Positions 1-7,774 are shown, counted from the first letter of the stretch. The stretch: DNA of 23,060 nucleotides from Anaerolineaceae bacterium UBA6133 (GCA_002435825.1 DIVL01000015.1:1-23060), one strand, 5' to 3'. Program-made: numbers and translations. The notes: generated from the sequence alone by a model not told the origin.

Positions 1-42
1 TGACAATCAAGACGGTATCTACGAACTGCCTTTATAAGTGTA

Positions 43-177
43 GCAGGTGCCGTAGGGCGGAATGCGCCTCATTTGCGCACTCCGCCGAATGATTGCTCTG
101 ATGCCGGAGTGAGCCCGCGATTGTTGGTTGAGAGGATGAGATCTCTGGGCGGTCTCATTCCGGCCTACGGCACCTGC
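43..177. repeat. Imperfect palindromic repeat element, copy 1 (22-bp terminal inverted repeats)
   Basis: Bases 43-64 and 156-177 are inverted repeats of each other with one mismatch in 22. A second, shorter inverted pair lies inside (CACTCCGCC near 74-82 against CCGGAGTG near 104-111). The 13-base core GTAGGGCGGAATG at 52-64 recurs exactly at 1713-1725, where a second element ends in a matching inverted copy. There is no open frame of its own, so it is a non-coding repeat of REP/BIME or MITE type. I cannot tell which without genome-wide copies. The 318 bases before the first gene consist mainly of this element and the hairpins at 182-274. Confidence 0.75.
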
Positions 178-181
178 GGTG

Positions 182-274
182 CTTGATCTTTTCGTAGGCC
201 GGATTCCTCTTTTGAATCCGGCAGTGGAATAAAACCACGAAAAAAGCCGGATTGCGCAGGTCGATCCGCCTACG
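182..274. repeat. Pair of GCCGGATT hairpin repeats
   Basis: Two related stem-loops lie in tandem. The first (198-222) has a perfect 9-bp stem GCCGGATTC/GAATCCGGC with a 7-base loop. The second (246-270) matches the hairpin at 1679-1703 at 22 of 25 positions. Bases 182-205 are identical over 24 bases to 1663-1686 on the other side of the transporter gene. The outer ends CGTAGGCCGGAT and ATCCGCCTACG are themselves nearly inverted, so the pair forms a larger imperfect palindrome sharing half-sites with the neighbouring element. Confidence 0.75.
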
Positions 275-276
275 GG

Positions 277-282
277 TATAAT
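277..282 (+). promoter_or_regulatory. Candidate -10 box of the MFS transporter gene
   Basis: A perfect TATAAT lies 36 bases before the start codon. The best upstream partner is TTGCGC at 252-257 with a long 19-base spacer, which falls inside the second hairpin repeat. If the promoter is real, the repeat supplies its -35 side. The -10 is convincing by sequence; the -35 is weak. Confidence 0.4.
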
Positions 283-318
283 TACCCCATCCAACCATCC
301 ATCATCCCCTGGAGGCGC

Positions 319-1617
319 ATGGTGAAATCCGATAAAATGAAGACCTTCAACTACTCCGTTGGCATGTTTGGCACGTCCATCCCCATCAACCTGCTCAAGA
401 CCTTTGCCTTTGTGTATTACGTCGACACGCTCGGCGTGACCACCGCGCAATGGGCGACGATCATGCTGATCTACACCTTCATCGATGCCGCCGACAACCT
501 GGTCTACGGCTTTCTCTCGGACCGCACCCGCACAACATGGGGGCGGCGGCGCCCCTGGCTCGTGATCGGCACCCCGCTGCTCGTGCTCAGCCTGATCCTC
601 TTCTACAGCACGCCGGCAGGGTTCGATGCCAACGCGCTCTACATCTACGCCATGCTGTTCTACATCCTGGCTGGCACGCTCGACTCGGTCATCAACGCCA
701 ACTACGGCGCGCTCTTCCCGGAACTCTTCACCACCGATGCCACCCGCGCCAAAGCCAACGCGCTGCGCCAGGCATTTCAGTTGGTGGCAATGATCATCAG
801 CATCGCGCTAACACCGATGGTGGTGGATAAGCTGGGATGGTCCACGACCGCGATCGTTTATGGGCTGCTCGGCGGGGCGGTGATCCTGTATATGGCGCTC
901 ACCAGCCACGAGAGACCCGTCACGGAAGAAGAAAAGAAACCCCAACTGTGGGACAGCGTGAAAACGCTGCTGACGAACAAGAAATTTTGGGTGGCGGGGA
1001 TTACCAACGCGTTCTACAGCGCCGGCATGTCGCTGGTGATGGCGGGGATGCCAATCTACGCCAAGTACACGCTTGGCATCGGCAGCGGGCAGCAGACAAT
1101 GCTTTTTGGTGGGGTGCTGCTGGTGGCGATCGGGTCGGTGGCAGTCTGGGCGAACTGGGTAAAGAAGTATGAGCTGGTGAAGGTCTGGCGCTCTGCCATT
1201 GGGACGCTGGCACTGGCGTACATTCCGCTCTACTTCGCCAACAGCTTCACCATGGCACTGGCGTGCGCGATGCTGGTTGGGTTTGGCTTCGCCGGGGTGA
1301 TCACGACGATGGATTTGATCCACTCGCGCGTCATGGACGAGGACCAAGCCAAGCACAACGTGCGGCGCGAGGGGATCATCAACAACGCGCTCGGGTTTAT
1401 GAACCGGCTGAACGGGCTGTTCACCAGCGCTGCCTATGCGCTGTTGGGGCTGCTGTTTGGGTACGTCTCGGGCGATGTGCCCGGCCCGCAGCCCGGCACC
1501 GCGGCGCGCTTTTTGATGACGGTCTTCCCGTTTGTGATGATGGTACTGAGTTTGGGCTTTTCGTTCCTCTCAGACTTCAAGCGCGTGCCGCTGGCCGCGA
1601 GGGAAGAAGAACAGTAG
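319..1617 (+). CDS. MFS transporter, GPH (glycoside/cation symporter)-like
   Basis: This is an integral membrane secondary transporter of 432 residues with about twelve hydrophobic segments. The cytoplasmic loop after the second helix carries the GPH/MFS signature: DAADN around residue 57, then GFLSDRTRTTWGRRRPW at 64-80. A charged central loop (about 195-215) separates the two six-helix halves, as usual in the superfamily. GPH members typically bring in sugars or glycosides with H+ or Na+; the substrate here cannot be read from sequence. GGAGG at 311-315 supports the start at 319 or the GTG one codon later, rather than the Met at codon 7. The gene stands alone between two clusters of related palindromic repeats, which raises the possibility that the segment moved or was rearranged as a block. 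Confidence 0.85.
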   Translation: MVKSDKMKTFNYSVGMFGTSIPINLLKTFAFVYYVDTLGVTTAQWATIMLIYTFIDAADNLVYGFLSDRTRTTWGRRRPWLVIGTPLLVLSLILFYSTPAGFDANALYIYAMLFYILAGTLDSVINANYGALFPELFTTDATRAKANALRQAFQLVAMIISIALTPMVVDKLGWSTTAIVYGLLGGAVILYMALTSHERPVTEEEKKPQLWDSVKTLLTNKKFWVAGITNAFYSAGMSLVMAGMPIYAKYTLGIGSGQQTMLFGGVLLVAIGSVAVWANWVKKYELVKVWRSAIGTLALAYIPLYFANSFTMALACAMLVGFGFAGVITTMDLIHSRVMDEDQAKHNVRREGIINNALGFMNRLNGLFTSAAYALLGLLFGYVSGDVPGPQPGTAARFLMTVFPFVMMVLSLGFSFLSDFKRVPLAAREEEQ

Positions 1618-1662
1618 GCCGGATATCGTGTCATATCGATATTGCGACTTTTGGTTTTTAAT

Positions 1663-1703
1663 CTTGATCTTTTCGTAGGCCGGATTGCGCAGTTCAATCC
1701 GGC
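1663..1703. repeat. GCCGGATT hairpin repeat, downstream copy
   Basis: Bases 1663-1686 repeat 182-205 exactly. The stem-loop GCCGGATTG/CAATCCGGC (1679-1687 and 1695-1703) has a perfect 9-bp stem and a 7-base loop. It begins 46 bases after the transporter stop codon. It lacks a following T-run, so it is not a typical intrinsic terminator, although it could protect the 3' end of the mRNA. Confidence 0.7.
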
Positions 1704-1712
1704 AAAAGATTA

Positions 1713-1833
1713 GTAGGGCGGAATGGCGCGTCCCTGCCCCGCGATTCTGTTCGCGGGGTTCGCCACTCCGCCGGATATTGATGCGATTTCGGAAACGTCG
1801 GAGTGAAGGAAAAGCACCTTCATTCCGACCTAC
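1713..1833. repeat. Imperfect palindromic repeat element, copy 2
   Basis: The ends GTAGGGCGGAATG (1713-1725) and CATTCCGACCTAC (1821-1833) are inverted with one mismatch, as in the element at 43-177. Shared inner blocks are CACTCCGCCG and CGGAGTGA. This copy also has its own perfect 8-bp hairpin CCCCGCGA/TCGCGGGG (1737-1744 and 1751-1758). The middle sequences of the two copies differ, so only the ends and inner arms are conserved. Together with the hairpin at 1663-1703 it fills the 250-base gap between transporter and esterase. Confidence 0.7.
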
Positions 1834-1867
1834 GAAAGAAATGCTCTTTAAATAGAAAGGACCCAAC

Positions 1868-2635
1868 ATGGCGCTATTACAAATCGATCATGTTTCTGAA
1901 AAAGTAGGGGTCAATCTGCCGCTCAATTTGATCCTGCCTGATGACCTCACGCGCGGCGGTAAACCGCTCGAGGAGCGTAAAGTCCTCTACCTGCTTCACG
2001 GGCTTTCGGACGACGCTTCCGCCTGGCCGCGCTATACCAACATCGAGATCCTTGCGCGCGAGCACGGACTGGTGGTGGTGATGCCTTCCGCCGGGCGCAG
2101 CTTTTACACCGACATGGCAAACGGGCAGGCTTACTTCAGCTATATTACCGAAGAGCTGCCCGCCTGGCTGGCGGCTGCTTTCCGCATCTCGAGCGCGCGC
2201 GAGAACACCTTCGTTGCCGGACTCTCGATGGGCGGCTATGGAGCATTTAAGGCGGCTTTTCTGCGCCCGGACCTCTACTCAGCCGCCTGCAGTCTCTCGG
2301 GCGTGCTGGCACTCAACGCGCTGCTGGCTCCGCCGGATAAGGTTGAAAACCAGGTGTTGATGCATGAGTTTGATTTACTTTTTGGTGGATTGGATAAACT
2401 TTCGGGAAGTTTGCACGACCCGATGACCTGGCTGAAGAATGCCGCCGCGAGTTCCACCCCCCTGCCGAGGCTTTTCGCCGCTTGCGGGCTGGAGGACGAC
2501 CTACTGCCGCTCAACCGGTTGTTTGTGCATGCGGCAGCGCAAATTGGCGTGCCGCTGGATTACAAGGAAGAACCTGGCGGACACGAATGGTACTTCTGGC
2601 AGAGGCAGATAGAGAAGTTTATCTTAGCCCTTTGA
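1868..2635 (+). CDS. Alpha/beta-hydrolase esterase (putative esterase / EstA family)
   Basis: This is a probable soluble carboxylesterase of 255 residues, in the family that holds tributyrin esterases and S-formylglutathione hydrolase-like enzymes. The strand before the oxyanion loop ends in LLHGLSDD (42-49). The nucleophile elbow is GLSMGG with Ser120. An acidic residue around Asp210/Asp211 and His239 (GGHEW) complete a plausible triad. There is no signal peptide, so it should act in the cytoplasm. The start is fixed by AGAAAGGA at 1854-1861. Length and motif spacing fit the family. The substrate cannot be predicted. It probably has its own transcript, since repeats precede it and about 190 bases follow before the next gene. 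Confidence 0.85.
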   Translation: MALLQIDHVSEKVGVNLPLNLILPDDLTRGGKPLEERKVLYLLHGLSDDASAWPRYTNIEILAREHGLVVVMPSAGRSFYTDMANGQAYFSYITEELPAWLAAAFRISSARENTFVAGLSMGGYGAFKAAFLRPDLYSAACSLSGVLALNALLAPPDKVENQVLMHEFDLLFGGLDKLSGSLHDPMTWLKNAAASSTPLPRLFAACGLEDDLLPLNRLFVHAAAQIGVPLDYKEEPGGHEWYFWQRQIEKFILAL

Positions 2636-2740
2636 TCTGCCAGGAACATTTCAGCGCAGTTTCAGAGGTAAAAATCGGGTCCAACCTAAGATTTTACTAA
2701 CTTGCTTTGTAAAATTTCGCAGAAAAACGCCGTACAGAGC

Positions 2741-2769
2741 TTGGGAAATATCTCTTTTTGGTATACAAT
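2741..2769 (+). promoter_or_regulatory. Sigma-70-type promoter for the 2828-4127 gene pair
   Basis: TTGGGA (2741-2746) and TACAAT (2764-2769) are separated by exactly 17 bases. The start codon follows 58 bases after the -10 box. It is the best-formed promoter in the left half of the window. No operator-like repeat is apparent next to it. Confidence 0.55.
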
Positions 2770-2827
2770 ATATTAGGAGAAGAAAATATAGAAATTCACC
2801 AGTCGCTCCGAAAGAGGTTAATTTAAA

Positions 2828-3259
2828 GTGCCCCGTTTCTGGCGATTATTGTTGATATCCTTGATTATCGTCCTCGTGCTTTACGGCATTTACTTCACTC
2901 TGGGCAGACCAGTAATCCCCCTGCCAACCATCCCCTACAAAGTATTCCCCGGACAGCCGCTTCACGCCATCGTTACCTCAGACGGAGCGGATCAGCTCAG
3001 GCTAACGCTCAACACTTCTGGCGTGGTTGAGGTCACTTCAGCGGATCAATCAGTGGTTGCACTGAATTACACGCCGGATACGTTCGAGAACACTCTCGAC
3101 CTGGGCGAGAGGCTGCTTGTTGCACAAAAAACCGTGCAAGGTGATGGAGATGTCCCTGAAAGTTCTCCTTTTTTGCGGAAGTTGATCAACTGGGTCATCG
3201 CCTATTACTACCATGTTATCCGTTTTCGCTTATCCGTTTTAGTAACAGCTTTACCGTAA
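2828..3259 (+). CDS. Unknown protein with N-terminal membrane anchor
   Basis: I do not recognise this 143-residue protein. Residues 5-25 form a strongly hydrophobic segment after MPRFWR, which should be a signal anchor or uncleaved signal peptide. The rest is polar with alternating beta-like patterns (about 38-100), followed by a final stretch rich in Ile, Tyr and Val that could contact the membrane. The start is GTG, supported by AGAGG at 2813-2817. It lies 46 bases before a second exported unknown and probably shares its promoter. Whether the two proteins work together is inference from position only. Confidence 0.6.
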   Translation: MPRFWRLLLISLIIVLVLYGIYFTLGRPVIPLPTIPYKVFPGQPLHAIVTSDGADQLRLTLNTSGVVEVTSADQSVVALNYTPDTFENTLDLGERLLVAQKTVQGDGDVPESSPFLRKLINWVIAYYYHVIRFRLSVLVTALP

Positions 3260-3305
3260 AAGCACCACGCAGTAATCATTTAACAAGAAAATAGAGGAAA
3301 TAAAC

Positions 3306-4127
3306 ATGAACAAAACACCAACATTCATTAAACTGCTTCTGGCAGTCATTCTGGTTCTCGGCATTGTGATGGTGCAGCAACCCCCAATGGCAACCGCCGA
3401 GATCGCCAAGCAAGAAGTCCCGACCAACCTGGTCCACATCGACATCACCTACGATCCCGGAACCAAGAGCTACAGCATGGGCGGCTTCTCAGCGGAAGAG
3501 CTGCGCCAGGTAGGTGCGCCCCAATTCCAGGATGAGATCTGGCAGGTGCTGAGTATGCTCGACAATGTGACCCTCATGATCAAGGATGATATGATCGACA
3601 TTATGACGGACGATCAGCATTTGTTATCACTCGCCTGGGATGGACCCTCACGCGAGATTCTCTACTCGCTGCTGAATGCCTACATCGAGCTCGGGGATGT
3701 CGATATGGAACGCGCCGAAGCCTGGCTGGATAAAGCCGACATACAGATCACCCTGCGCAAATCCAAGGAACTCAGCAATCCGCTTCAGATCGAGCTCGCG
3801 ACCCTTGTGCAAGTAAAGGTTGCAACGAACGGTGAGCTGAGCGTGGAAGGCTTCCCGACGGGAATGTCACTCACCCCTGAGACGATGGCGCTGATCGAAG
3901 CGGCGAAGGTCGAGAATCTCAAACTGTGTTGGAACAAAGGCGTAATTGATCTGCAAGTGAATGGTCAAGCACTACCGCAGGCAACCCTGTACCAGGGCGG
4001 TTTGAGCGTGATTGATAAAGCGTTCGGGCTCAGCCTTGGCGATCTTACCCCGATCTTTGGCTCAAGCTTTGGCGCTGGGCTCGTCATCGGCGAAGCTGAT
4101 CCAGTCACCGGCGAGTGCATGCCTTAG
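3306..4127 (+). CDS. Secreted unknown protein with a duplicated module
   Basis: This is a 273-residue protein with a clear signal peptide: MNKT, a hydrophobic core about 9-23, and a likely cleavage after Ala31 (ATA/E). The mature part appears to hold two copies of one module. Around 86-122 and again around 203-241 the pattern is (D/E)N(V/L), a hydrophobic strand, (M/V)ID(I/L), two residues, (D/N)(D/G)Q, Leu, then a helix. I have the impression that similar exported repeat proteins occur in Anaerolineae, but I cannot name the family. AGAGGA at 3293-3298 fixes the start. It follows the anchored protein at 2828 and probably ends that transcript. Catalytic motifs are absent, so a binding or structural role is more likely than an enzyme. 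Confidence 0.65.
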   Translation: MNKTPTFIKLLLAVILVLGIVMVQQPPMATAEIAKQEVPTNLVHIDITYDPGTKSYSMGGFSAEELRQVGAPQFQDEIWQVLSMLDNVTLMIKDDMIDIMTDDQHLLSLAWDGPSREILYSLLNAYIELGDVDMERAEAWLDKADIQITLRKSKELSNPLQIELATLVQVKVATNGELSVEGFPTGMSLTPETMALIEAAKVENLKLCWNKGVIDLQVNGQALPQATLYQGGLSVIDKAFGLSLGDLTPIFGSSFGAGLVIGEADPVTGECMP

Positions 4128-4172
4128 GTTTTGACCTGTCGCTAAAGAACTAAGACCCTTTTAAATAGAAGG

Positions 4173-4204
4173 AGGGCTGACCCTGCAACGTTGGGGGCAG
4201 CCCT
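4173..4204 (+). terminator. Possible terminator hairpin after the secreted-protein gene
   Basis: AGGGCTG (4173-4179) pairs perfectly with CAGCCCT (4198-4204) across an 18-base loop, about 45 bases after the stop codon. The following sequence is T-rich but interrupted (TTCATGTTCTCT), so termination is plausible rather than certain. Confidence 0.4.
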
Positions 4205-4351
4205 TCATGTTCTCTACTATTTCTTACACACTGCGGCATCATCGTTTCCCCCTTCGGTCCATAGCAACCCTCCCAATTTCTTTGTATTCTTGCCCCCACA
4301 GCATCAAAATGGCTTTACAATCTATCTATCAACCCTGCCAGAGGATGCCGC

Positions 4352-5668
4352 ATGACTGAAATAACCCTCCACCGCCACATCACACCCGCCGAACAAGGGC
4401 TTTACCTTTTGCTTCCTTTCGAGATGCCCGCCAACATTGCCCGGCTGGACTTGCGCTATGCGTATCAGTCCCATGCCAGTGAGCCTGTCGCCCTGCCTGA
4501 GGGGCAGTTTGCCCGGACCAGGCGCGCGAATATCGTGGACATTGGTCTGATCGCGCCGGATGGCTCGCAGGTGGGAGCCAGCGGCTCGAGCCGCTCGGAG
4601 GTTATGGTCTCCGAAATAAGGGCGACACCCGGTTACCAACCGCATCCGCTTACCCCGGGCAGCTGGCAGATCATTCTCGGCGCATACGTTATCGCCCCGG
4701 AGGGGGTCAATGTCAGCATCACGCTTGAATTCACTCCCAAGGTTCCCCGCTGGTTCTGCGGCGACCCCCACATCCACACCCTGGCGTCAGATGGCAACTT
4801 ACCGCTCGAACATCTGGCGGAGCACGCCCGCATACACGGGCTGGACTTCATCGCCATCACCGACCACAACCAACCAGTCAAGCGTGCCTCGTTCCCGCAG
4901 GTGGAGGGGCTCACGATCATTCCGGGTCAGGAGTGGACGCACTACAAGGGTCACAGCAATTTCCTGGGGCTCGAGCAACCCTACCAGGGCAGTTTCATCG
5001 CCAACAATCCGGAAGAGGTCCAGGCGATTTTCCGGGAAGCCCACAAAAACGGCGCCCTGATCGTCATTAATCACCCATATGAGACAAATTTTGGTTTTAG
5101 GTATGACTTGAACTTGCTGGATTACGACCTGATAGAGGTGTGGAACGGACCGATGCGCCCCGCTAACCTGGAAGCCATCGCCCGTTGGGATGGGATGCTC
5201 AAGGCTGGACGTAAGCAGGTTGCCACTTGCGGCAGCGATTATCACGAAGACACCTTCTTCCAGCGCCTGGCAAGCCCCTGCATTTACGTTTTGACAGATT
5301 CCAACAGCGAATCTGATATCCTGGAGGCTGTCAAAGCAGGCAGGAGTTACTTCACCTTCAGCCCCACCAAACTTCAGCTGCTGTTGAATGTGGATGGGCA
5401 GACATTTGGTGCCAGCCTTACCTGGCATGAAGGAATGCAAGCCTCCCTGAAGGGACTTGCACTTGAAAAAGGCGATGTGATCCGACTTGTCACACGGGAA
5501 AGCACCCGGGACATCTTCACCGCCCCCGAAAAGGGAGATTTCGAGACCTCGTTGCCGGTCACAGGTCCAAGCTACTGGCGTTTGGAGGTCTGGCGCACCT
5601 TCTACAGCTTCCTTCCCGCCATGCCCGCCCTGATCACCAACCCGATCTGGTTTGACGGGACGAAATAG
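4352..5668 (+). CDS. PHP-domain metal-dependent hydrolase with N-terminal beta domain
   Basis: This 438-residue protein starts with about 130 residues of probable beta structure, followed by a PHP domain. The metal ligands are visible: Asp138-x-His140-x-His142 (DPHIH), TDHN at 170-173, Glu194 in PGQEW, His201, His241 (INHPYE), and Asp296 with His298 (CGSDYH). PHP enzymes hydrolyse phosphoester or related bonds using two or three metal ions; the stand-alone CehA-like branch is the nearest type I can name. No signal peptide is apparent. A C-terminal beta-rich stretch (about 340-420) may cap the site. AGAGGAT just upstream of the ATG supports the start. It appears to be a single-gene unit with about 220 non-coding bases on each side. 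The substrate is unknown. Confidence 0.8.
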   Translation: MTEITLHRHITPAEQGLYLLLPFEMPANIARLDLRYAYQSHASEPVALPEGQFARTRRANIVDIGLIAPDGSQVGASGSSRSEVMVSEIRATPGYQPHPLTPGSWQIILGAYVIAPEGVNVSITLEFTPKVPRWFCGDPHIHTLASDGNLPLEHLAEHARIHGLDFIAITDHNQPVKRASFPQVEGLTIIPGQEWTHYKGHSNFLGLEQPYQGSFIANNPEEVQAIFREAHKNGALIVINHPYETNFGFRYDLNLLDYDLIEVWNGPMRPANLEAIARWDGMLKAGRKQVATCGSDYHEDTFFQRLASPCIYVLTDSNSESDILEAVKAGRSYFTFSPTKLQLLLNVDGQTFGASLTWHEGMQASLKGLALEKGDVIRLVTRESTRDIFTAPEKGDFETSLPVTGPSYWRLEVWRTFYSFLPAMPALITNPIWFDGTK

Positions 5669-5889
5669 GATTGGAATTTACTTTGTAAAGCTTTGCCATC
5701 AAAAACTAAATGAAATGATTTTTTGAAAGGCAAACGTCTTGGTGAATGGGCAATTCGAATTTCTTTAATTCGCGGTCAGGAGCCCCCAATCGCTGGTAAA
5801 AAATTGTATACTAAAGGCAATCCACAACATCCCAAGCTATAAAATTCATTTTGAGTTTTAATCCAGCATCGAAGAAAGGATGGATTGAA

Positions 5890-6906
5890 ATGTCCGAAAA
5901 GATCAAGGCATTTGCCGCATTCACCAGGGGCGCCACACTCACCCCATTTGCCTATGACCCGCCCCCACTAAAGGAAAATGAACTGCGCATTGACATCACA
6001 CATTGCGGAATCTGTGGATCGGATATCCATGCGATTGAGGATGACTATTCAGTTTCCGATTTTCCTTTTGTTCCTGGCCACGAGGTGGTGGGTTTCATAT
6101 CCGAAGTGGGTTCAGAAATACCCAACAGCCGAATTGGCGAACGCGTTGGAGTAGGTTGGCAAGCCAGGGCTTGCGGTCATTGCGAATGGTGCCTCAAAGG
6201 TGAGGTGCAGCTGTGTTTGGATGTGACCAACAATGGCACCTGGACGCCATACGGCGGATTCTCAACTTCCGTCGTTGTCCAGGATGAATTTGCTTATCCT
6301 TTACCAGATGATCTACCCTCAGAATTTACCGCGGTGCTGATGTGCGCGGGGATAACTGTATTTACGGCTTTGTCACGCTACTATTCCCCAACTGCCCATA
6401 AAATTGGCATTGTGGGCATCGGGGGATTAGGCCACCTGGCACTTCAATTTGCCTCCGCCATGGGATATGAGGTAACCGCCATTTCCTCATCATCCAAAAA
6501 ACGAGAGGAAGCCCTTGCCTTTGGCGCGAGTCATTACATCGACACATCGGAGGCCGCGGCATATAAAAAAATTGAGGACTGTTTCGACATGCTATTGATC
6601 ACTTCACAAGGAAGTCTCGACTGGGATGACATTCAGGACACCCTGAAGAGAAGAGGGAAGATAATTTTGGTTGCGTTCCCGCATGTTGACCTTAATCCTG
6701 TTGACCTGGTCGTACACGAGTTGAGTATTCTTGGATCGTTCGTGGGTACTCCTGAAGATATGCGAAAAATGCTCGCGTTTGCTGCAAAACACAAGATCAA
6801 ACCAATGGTTGAGATCATGCCCATGTCGCAGATAAATGAAGCCGTTTCCAAACTGCGGGAGAATAAGGCACACTACCGTATTGTTTTGGTGAACGACCTC
6901 AATTAG
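5890..6906 (+). CDS. Zinc-dependent alcohol dehydrogenase (CAD/YahK-like)
   Basis: This is a cytoplasmic medium-chain dehydrogenase of 338 residues, the family's usual length. Catalytic zinc ligands are Cys39 (HCGICGSD), His64 with Glu65 (PGHEVVG) and Cys152. Structural zinc ligands are Cys95, Cys98, Cys101 and Cys109. The nucleotide-binding loop is GIGGLGH (177-182). The next strand ends in a run of serines followed by KK, a pattern that in cinnamyl-alcohol/aldehyde reductases of this type favours NADP(H). It probably reduces aldehydes or oxidises primary alcohols. A longer in-frame reading from a TTG at 5851 exists, but AAGGA at 5876-5880 lies 9 bases before the ATG at 5890, and the family homology starts there. 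It seems to be a single gene, convergent with the next. Confidence 0.88.
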   Translation: MSEKIKAFAAFTRGATLTPFAYDPPPLKENELRIDITHCGICGSDIHAIEDDYSVSDFPFVPGHEVVGFISEVGSEIPNSRIGERVGVGWQARACGHCEWCLKGEVQLCLDVTNNGTWTPYGGFSTSVVVQDEFAYPLPDDLPSEFTAVLMCAGITVFTALSRYYSPTAHKIGIVGIGGLGHLALQFASAMGYEVTAISSSSKKREEALAFGASHYIDTSEAAAYKKIEDCFDMLLITSQGSLDWDDIQDTLKRRGKIILVAFPHVDLNPVDLVVHELSILGSFVGTPEDMRKMLAFAAKHKIKPMVEIMPMSQINEAVSKLRENKAHYRIVLVNDLN

Positions 6907-7060
6907 AACTTGGGTATAAGAAAAAGTATAGCCAATTAAGCTCGAAATATATCGCATAGAAACAGGCATGCGATTGCATATGAGTTAAACCAAAATACCC
7001 CCTCTTTTTGATTGGTTCTATCTTACATAACCTATAAGATCAATACCCCTGTTTTGGTGT

Positions 7061-7435
7061 CTACGGTGCGGTTGGTTTGAGCAAGAAATAACCAAAACCT
7101 AGCGCCAACCCCAGGTAGAGAATCACAGGCAACCAAATCAACGCGTTCGTCTGGCCGGAAAGTGCAAGGATCAGGGTAACAACAAAACCAATCGCATCAT
7201 AGATGAACAGAGCCCAGGTGATCGCAGTGCGTCCAATCGATTGTTCTGCATTTCGACCGATCCAGGCGAGAAACAAATTCCCTATGAGCGAAGCGCCATA
7301 TTCTTGCGCTGGAAAAATTACTCCATTGAGCTTGTAGCCGAACAGACCGTAAAAGAACTCCGGGAAAAACAGGATGGGAATGCCCAGTGACAGGCAAACG
7401 ATCGCTTTGATGATCATTAGCGTTTTGAATTTCAT
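7061..7435 (-). CDS. Small four-helix membrane protein, unknown function
   Basis: This is a 124-residue protein made almost entirely of hydrophobic segments: about 5-30, 40-60, 68-92 and 98-120, with short polar links. No conserved enzymatic motif is visible. The layout resembles small DUF-type four-helix proteins common beside transport or stress genes, but I cannot assign a family. AGAAGG just upstream of the ATG gives a good ribosome binding site, and a promoter lies about 62 bases upstream of the start. It is convergent with the alcohol dehydrogenase; the 154 bases between them show only a weak AACCAA/TTGGTT pair and no clear terminator. Confidence 0.65.
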   Translation of the reverse strand: MKFKTLMIIKAIVCLSLGIPILFFPEFFYGLFGYKLNGVIFPAQEYGASLIGNLFLAWIGRNAEQSIGRTAITWALFIYDAIGFVVTLILALSGQTNALIWLPVILYLGLALGFGYFLLKPTAP

Positions 7436-7496
7436 AATATACCTTCTTTTTGGAACAATCGAACAAACGGAAAACGCCCTTATTTCAGGTAATCAT

Positions 7497-7525
7497 ATAA
7501 TACGAAATTTAGTATGAAATTACAA
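7497..7525 (-). promoter_or_regulatory. Sigma-70-type promoter of the small membrane protein
   Basis: On the - strand TTGTAA (7525-7520) and TATTAT (7502-7497) are separated by exactly 17 bases and point at the gene starting at 7435. A perfect 14-bp palindrome lies 37 bases upstream of the -35 box. Confidence 0.55.
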
Positions 7526-7561
7526 GTGATTTTCAATATTTGGATACGTTGGCACCCTGCC

Positions 7562-7575
7562 CCAACTTAAGTTGG
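7562..7575. promoter_or_regulatory. Perfect palindrome CCAACTTAAGTTGG, possible regulator site
   Basis: This is a 14-bp perfect palindrome in the 339-base gap between the small membrane protein and livM. Its position upstream of a -35 box suits an activator or a distal repressor site for the 7061-7435 gene. No T-run follows it, so it does not look like a terminator. The remaining bases 7576-7677 show nothing I can interpret. Confidence 0.35.
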
Positions 7576-7677
7576 TGGTATCGGGATCGGGATGTTGCGC
7601 AATCACAGAGCTATACAGTCGTGCAGGTTTAGGCAGGCGAAGCCAGCTCAGGGTAGCGGCTTGGGTAACTAAATGAC

Positions 7678-7761
7678 AAAAGCCCGGGGTTTGAACTGCA
7701 CCCTAAAAGTTGGACACAAAATCCAACCGAGGAGGTGCAATACATTTACCCGGGCCTTTTT
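7678..7761. repeat. Nested palindrome with an IS3-family-like end; possible terminator of the liv operon
   Basis: Three stems are nested: GCCCGGG (7682-7688) with CCCGGGC (7749-7755), TGCACC (7697-7702) with GGTGCA (7734-7739), and GTTGGA (7709-7714) with TCCAAC (7722-7727). From memory, bases 7692-7716 resemble the terminal inverted repeat of IS3-family elements (IS150-type ends containing AAAAGTTGGACA), yet no transposase gene is present. On the - strand it begins 14 bases after the livM stop and ends in CTTTTG, so it could also stop or stabilise the operon transcript. The structure is directly visible; the IS origin is a recollection to be tested. Confidence 0.45.
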
Positions 7762-7774
7762 AGTTAATTCACGA

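Noticed and set aside
5851..5889. Upstream TTG start for the alcohol dehydrogenase.
   Set aside because: No ribosome binding site fits it, while AAGGA is well placed for the ATG at 5890 and the family begins there.
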